From Lachnospiraceae bacterium (GTDB lineage: Bacteria > Bacillota > Clostridia > Lachnospirales > Lachnospiraceae), in the NCBI GenBank assembly GCA_024684155.1, contig JAIKXK010000412.1, positions 1 to 9,795 on the forward strand: DNA of 9,795 nt, given 5' to 3'. The notes under the pieces are model-generated. The model had not been told where the DNA came from. It worked only from the letters and a program-made list of their open reading frames with translations, and did no database searches. Positions 7,429 to 9,795 of the stretch are shown here, one piece after another. The translations under genes and the position numbers were made by a program. The first letter of the stretch is position 1; every line of letters starts with the position of its first letter.

Positions 7429-9189
7429 TTACTCTACGTCCTGCAACGCTTCGTAATTTTCTTCACCTGTTCTAATTTTAACTACCTTGCTAACTGGATA
7501 TACAAAGATCTTTCCATCTCCAATCTTTCCTGTAAACAATGTCTTCTTTGCAGTTTCAATTACCTTATCTACAGGAATTGCAGAAACTACAACTTCAAGC
7601 TTAATCTTAGGAAGTAAGGTTAAATCCATTTCAACACCACGGTACATCTGACCAGCACCCTTTTGGATACCACATCCAGTTACCTGAGTTACAGTAATAC
7701 CGGTTACACCAAGGTCATTTAATGCTTTTTTGATCTTATCGTATCTAGATAATTTTGTAATGATAACTACTTTATAAATACCAGAATCTAAAGAAGTATT
7801 CTTTACTGTTTCTGCCATATTCTCTACAGGAACGGAAGCTCGACGAGCAGCTTCTGTAGCTGATTCATATTCGCTAATACCAAGGGAAGTATTTTCATTT
7901 GCTACCATTGCACCAGTTGACATATCTACAATTGAAAATCCGCCGTATGCAGAAGCAAGACCATGTTCCATCACATCAAGACCTTCAATTTCTTCTTCTT
8001 CAGAAACACGAAGACCCAAAATTGCTTTAATTGCACCAAAGACAACAATCATTGTAACTGCAGTCCAGCCTGCAACTGTTAAAACTCCTAAACACTGAAT
8101 ACCAAGAAGTGAGAGGCCACCGCCATAGAAAAGACCTGTCATAGTATCATTTCCAGGAGCTGTTGTTGTAGCAAATAAACCAACTGCAACTGTTCCCCAT
8201 ACACCGTTAATCATATGTACTGCAACAGCACCAACAGGATCATCAATTCTTAATTTATAATCTAAGAACCAAACACCAAAGCAAACCAAAAGACCTGCAA
8301 CTAAACCAATAATAAGTGCACCAAGTGCATCTGTTACATCACAACCTGCTGTAATTGCTACAAGTCCGGCTAAAGAAGCATTTAAACACATAGATACATC
8401 AGGTTTACCATAGCGAAGCCATGTGAAAATTAAGCAGGCAACTGTTGCTACAGAAGGAGCAATGGTAGTTGTTACAAATACAGAAGCTAACTGATCCGTA
8501 GAAGTACAAGCAGCACCGTTGAATCCATACCAACCAAGCCAAAGAATAAATACACCAAGAGCACCAATTACAATGTTATGACCTGGGAAAGCATTTACCT
8601 TTGTAATCTTTCCTGCTTTGTCTTTTTCAAATTTACCAATTCTTGCTCCAACCATCTTTGCACCGATTAAAGCAGCAATACCACCTACCATATGGATGGC
8701 ACATGAACCTGCAAAATCATGGAAGCCAAGGTTTGATAACCAGCCGCCACCCCAAATCCAGTGAGCTTCAATTGGATAAATCAAACCAGAAATCACTGCT
8801 GAATATACGCAGTAGCTTAAGAACTTTGTACGCTCTGCCATGGCACCAGAAACGATAGTAGCAGTGGTAGCACAGAATACTAAGTTAAAAATAAAGTTTG
8901 ACCAGTCAAAGTTTGCGTAATTTGTAATAATATCAAGTCCAGGTTTACCAATAAATCCAAGGAAATCTTCTCCTAGTAAAAGGCCAAAACCAATAATGAT
9001 AAACATTACACAACCAATACAAAAGTCCATTAAGTTTTTCATTAAAATATTACCGGCATTCTTTGCTCTAGAGAATCCTGCTTCTACCATTGCAAATCCT
9101 GCCTGCATCCAGAACACCAATGCTGCTCCGATTAAAAACCAGACGGCAAACACCTGACCGTCTACATAACTCATAATTTCTTCACTCAT
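7429..9189 (-). CDS. Ammonium transporter fused to a C-terminal PII (GlnK-like) domain
   Basis: Residues 10-395 are an Amt/Mep/Rh ammonium channel of the cell membrane (11 membrane segments expected). The Amt signature IEAHWIWGGGW is present (Trp146 equals AmtB Trp148), as is DFAGSCAIH with pore His166, and AVHMINGVWG with the second pore His325. The cytosolic tail RVSEEEEIEGLDVMEHG (394-410) is conserved. After a linker of about 55 residues, residues 471-586 form a complete PII domain. Numbering is offset by 470 from E. coli GlnB: Gln39 (here 509), Lys58 (528), the TGKIGDGK nucleotide loop and the Arg103 equivalent are kept. T-loop Arg47, which plugs the pore in the AmtB-GlnK complex, is Arg517. 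The uridylylation tyrosine 51 is Met521. The start is fixed by GAGGAGGA 6-7 bases upstream. It ends in tandem TAA stops. It sits between glnN and gltBD. Fusions of this kind are known in clostridia. Confidence 0.95.
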   Translation of the reverse strand: MSEEIMSYVDGQVFAVWFLIGAALVFWMQAGFAMVEAGFSRAKNAGNILMKNLMDFCIGCVMFIIIGFGLLLGEDFLGFIGKPGLDIITNYANFDWSNFIFNLVFCATTATIVSGAMAERTKFLSYCVYSAVISGLIYPIEAHWIWGGGWLSNLGFHDFAGSCAIHMVGGIAALIGAKMVGARIGKFEKDKAGKITKVNAFPGHNIVIGALGVFILWLGWYGFNGAACTSTDQLASVFVTTTIAPSVATVACLIFTWLRYGKPDVSMCLNASLAGLVAITAGCDVTDALGALIIGLVAGLLVCFGVWFLDYKLRIDDPVGAVAVHMINGVWGTVAVGLFATTTAPGNDTMTGLFYGGGLSLLGIQCLGVLTVAGWTAVTMIVVFGAIKAILGLRVSEEEEIEGLDVMEHGLASAYGGFSIVDMSTGAMVANENTSLGISEYESATEAARRASVPVENMAETVKNTSLDSGIYKVVIITKLSRYDKIKKALNDLGVTGITVTQVTGCGIQKGAGQMYRGVEMDLTLLPKIKLEVVVSAIPVDKVIETAKKTLFTGKIGDGKIFVYPVSKVVKIRTGEENYEALQDVE

Positions 9190-9196
9190 ACTTTAT

Positions 9197-9202
9197 CCTC
9201 CT
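9197..9202 (-). promoter_or_regulatory. amt-PII ribosome binding site
   Basis: AGGAGG on the minus strand lies 7 bases before the ATG at 9189. It selects this start over the in-frame Met6. It lies only a few bases after the 7-base repeat AUAACAU (9212-9206), which could pair with the terminator's 3' arm in read-through RNA. Confidence 0.85.
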
Positions 9203-9214
9203 CGTATGTTATAT

Positions 9215-9266
9215 AAAAAAATAACATCCCCTAAAGTGCGAAACCACGCCTTTGTGGGATGTTATT
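9215..9266 (-). terminator. Intrinsic terminator/possible attenuator between glnN and amt-PII
   Basis: The RNA arms AAUAACAUCCC (9266-9256) and GGGAUGUUAUU (9230-9220) pair perfectly over 11 bases and run into a U-tract ending at 9215. The 25-base interior can fold further, either as AAAG/CUUU plus GCG/CGC or as the hexaloop hairpin at 9244-9257. It stops glnN transcripts. Only about 25 bases separate the U-tract from the amt start, and no promoter was found there, so amt seems to depend on read-through. The flanking A-run means it could also act weakly on the plus strand. Confidence 0.9.
9244..9257 (-). promoter_or_regulatory. P2-like hexaloop hairpin inside the glnN-amt terminator
   Basis: The RNA reads CCAC-AAAGGC-GUGG: four pairs around a six-base loop with A at position 1, G at position 4 and a C-G closing pair, very like the gltB P2 loop AAGGGC. 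It overlaps only the last two bases of the terminator's 5' arm, so competition with the terminator is weaker than at gltB. No convincing P1 with the same loop rule was found upstream; the best (AUAGAA at about 9294-9289) has a poor stem. It may be an ANTAR target or a coincidence. Confidence 0.4.
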
Positions 9267-9299
9267 ATTTTTTGTTTGTAATCTTTTTTCTATAGGATT

Positions 9300-9795
9300 T
9301 TAGTAAACACTAAATAGGAGTTTTCCATAGCTTGGAACTGGCCAGCAGTCTTCACAAGTTAAGAGTTCCGCTTCATCCACATAACTTCTTAATTCTTCCA
9401 TCTTCGGAAGAACACAGTCTCTGATGGATTCAGAAGTCTTAATAATATCCTCAAAATCTCCTAAATTCTTAAGTTCTACTTCTAATTCGCTAACCTTCTC
9501 TAAAATTACATCTGTAAGTTCAGATAAACGTTCCATTGTTGTTAACTCATAGTTACATTTTACCTTTGAGCTAACAGACTTCATAAGAGAAGTAGTCTTT
9601 GCTAAGCGATACATATAACCTTCTAATGCTGGAAGATAATCCTTCTTCACCATGTCTACCATGGTATGTCCTTCAATATTTACTGTCTTGCAGTAGTTCT
9701 CTAACATGATTTCACATCTCGAATGTAACTCTGTTTCAGTAAATACCTTATGTTCCATAAGCATTTTCATATTCTGTTCATCTAAAAGGTGAGGC
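9300..9795 (-). CDS. glnN: Glutamine synthetase type III, C-terminal 165 residues (N-terminal part outside window)
   Basis: Glutamine synthetase makes glutamine from glutamate, ammonia and ATP in the cytosol. The reading frame is open to the window edge, and the visible part begins PHLLDEQNMKMLMEHKVF. The recognisable GSIII C-terminal features are the segment ELHSRCEIMLENYCKTVNIEG, then VDMVKKDYLPALEGY, a heptad-rich helical stretch (about 9580-9430) with regular Leu/Val/Ile spacing, then EELRSYVDEAE and the end DCWPVPSYGKLLFSVY, typical of GlnN. Type III enzymes are about 700 residues, so roughly a quarter is present; the nucleotide- and glutamate-binding core and any upstream regulator are not visible. 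It is followed by a strong terminator and amt-PII on the same strand, fitting a nitrogen assimilation cluster. Assignment to type III rather than type I rests on this C-terminal extension, which type I enzymes lack. Confidence 0.93.
   Translation of the reverse strand, partial: PHLLDEQNMKMLMEHKVFTETELHSRCEIMLENYCKTVNIEGHTMVDMVKKDYLPALEGYMYRLAKTTSLMKSVSSKVKCNYELTTMERLSELTDVILEKVSELEVELKNLGDFEDIIKTSESIRDCVLPKMEELRSYVDEAELLTCEDCWPVPSYGKLLFSVY

Noticed and set aside
7429..7818. Independent translation of the PII domain from Met458 (codon at 7816-7818)
   Set aside because: No Shine-Dalgarno sequence precedes that ATG, and the frame is continuous with Amt, so a single fused product is the simpler reading.
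9207..9226. GlnR/TnrA-like palindrome TGTTA...TAACA upstream of amt
   Set aside because: The half-sites are 10 bases apart instead of the 7 needed for TGTNA-N7-TNACA, and the repeat is explained by the terminator arm and its copy.
9299..9314. Hairpin TTTAGT/ACTAAA around the glnN stop codon
   Set aside because: Six mostly A-T pairs, no U-tract and no hexaloop; too weak to call a regulatory element.
9315..9340. Possible P1 hairpin for amt with loop AUGGAA at the end of glnN
   Set aside because: The loop satisfies A1/G4, but the stem has a C-A mismatch next to the closing U-A pair and lies in coding sequence, more than 50 bases from the P2-like hairpin.

Overview
The window carries five genes, all on the minus strand, so transcription runs from high to low coordinates: the 3' end of a type III glutamine synthetase (glnN), an ammonium channel fused to a PII signalling domain (amt-PII), both subunits of NADPH-dependent glutamate synthase (gltB, gltD), and the 5' two thirds of CTP synthase (pyrG). 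The AT-rich sequence, strong AGGAGG ribosome sites, GS type III and the Amt-PII fusion suggest a low-GC Firmicute of class Clostridia, probably Lachnospiraceae. That placement is inference; no rRNA or other marker is present.

Layout in transcription order: glnN ends at 9300. A 110-base gap (9190-9299) holds an intrinsic terminator whose U-tract ends only about 25 bases before the amt start, with no credible promoter after it. The amt-PII gene (9189-7429) ends in tandem stops. A 152-base gap (7277-7428) holds a good sigma-A-type promoter, then two small hairpins with six-base loops, then an intrinsic terminator, then the gltB ribosome site. The gltB gene (7276-2717) overlaps gltD (2717-1233) by one base. 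The pyrG gene starts 18 bases after gltD and runs off the window at base 1.

Together the genes form an ammonium assimilation unit: Amt brings in ammonium under a covalently attached PII sensor, GS makes glutamine, and GltBD turns glutamine plus 2-oxoglutarate into glutamate. PyrG is a major glutamine consumer, apparently tied to the same transcript.

The most interesting signal is in the gltB leader. Two hairpins with loops AAUGAU and AAGGGC both show A at loop position 1 and G at position 4, and the second shares bases with the 5' arm of the terminator. This is the architecture recognised by ANTAR-domain antiterminators (EutV/NasR type). A similar hexaloop (AAAGGC) sits inside the glnN-amt terminator, although no convincing partner hairpin was found there. 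The inference is that this nitrogen locus is controlled by RNA-binding antitermination rather than by GlnR/TnrA boxes, which were not seen.
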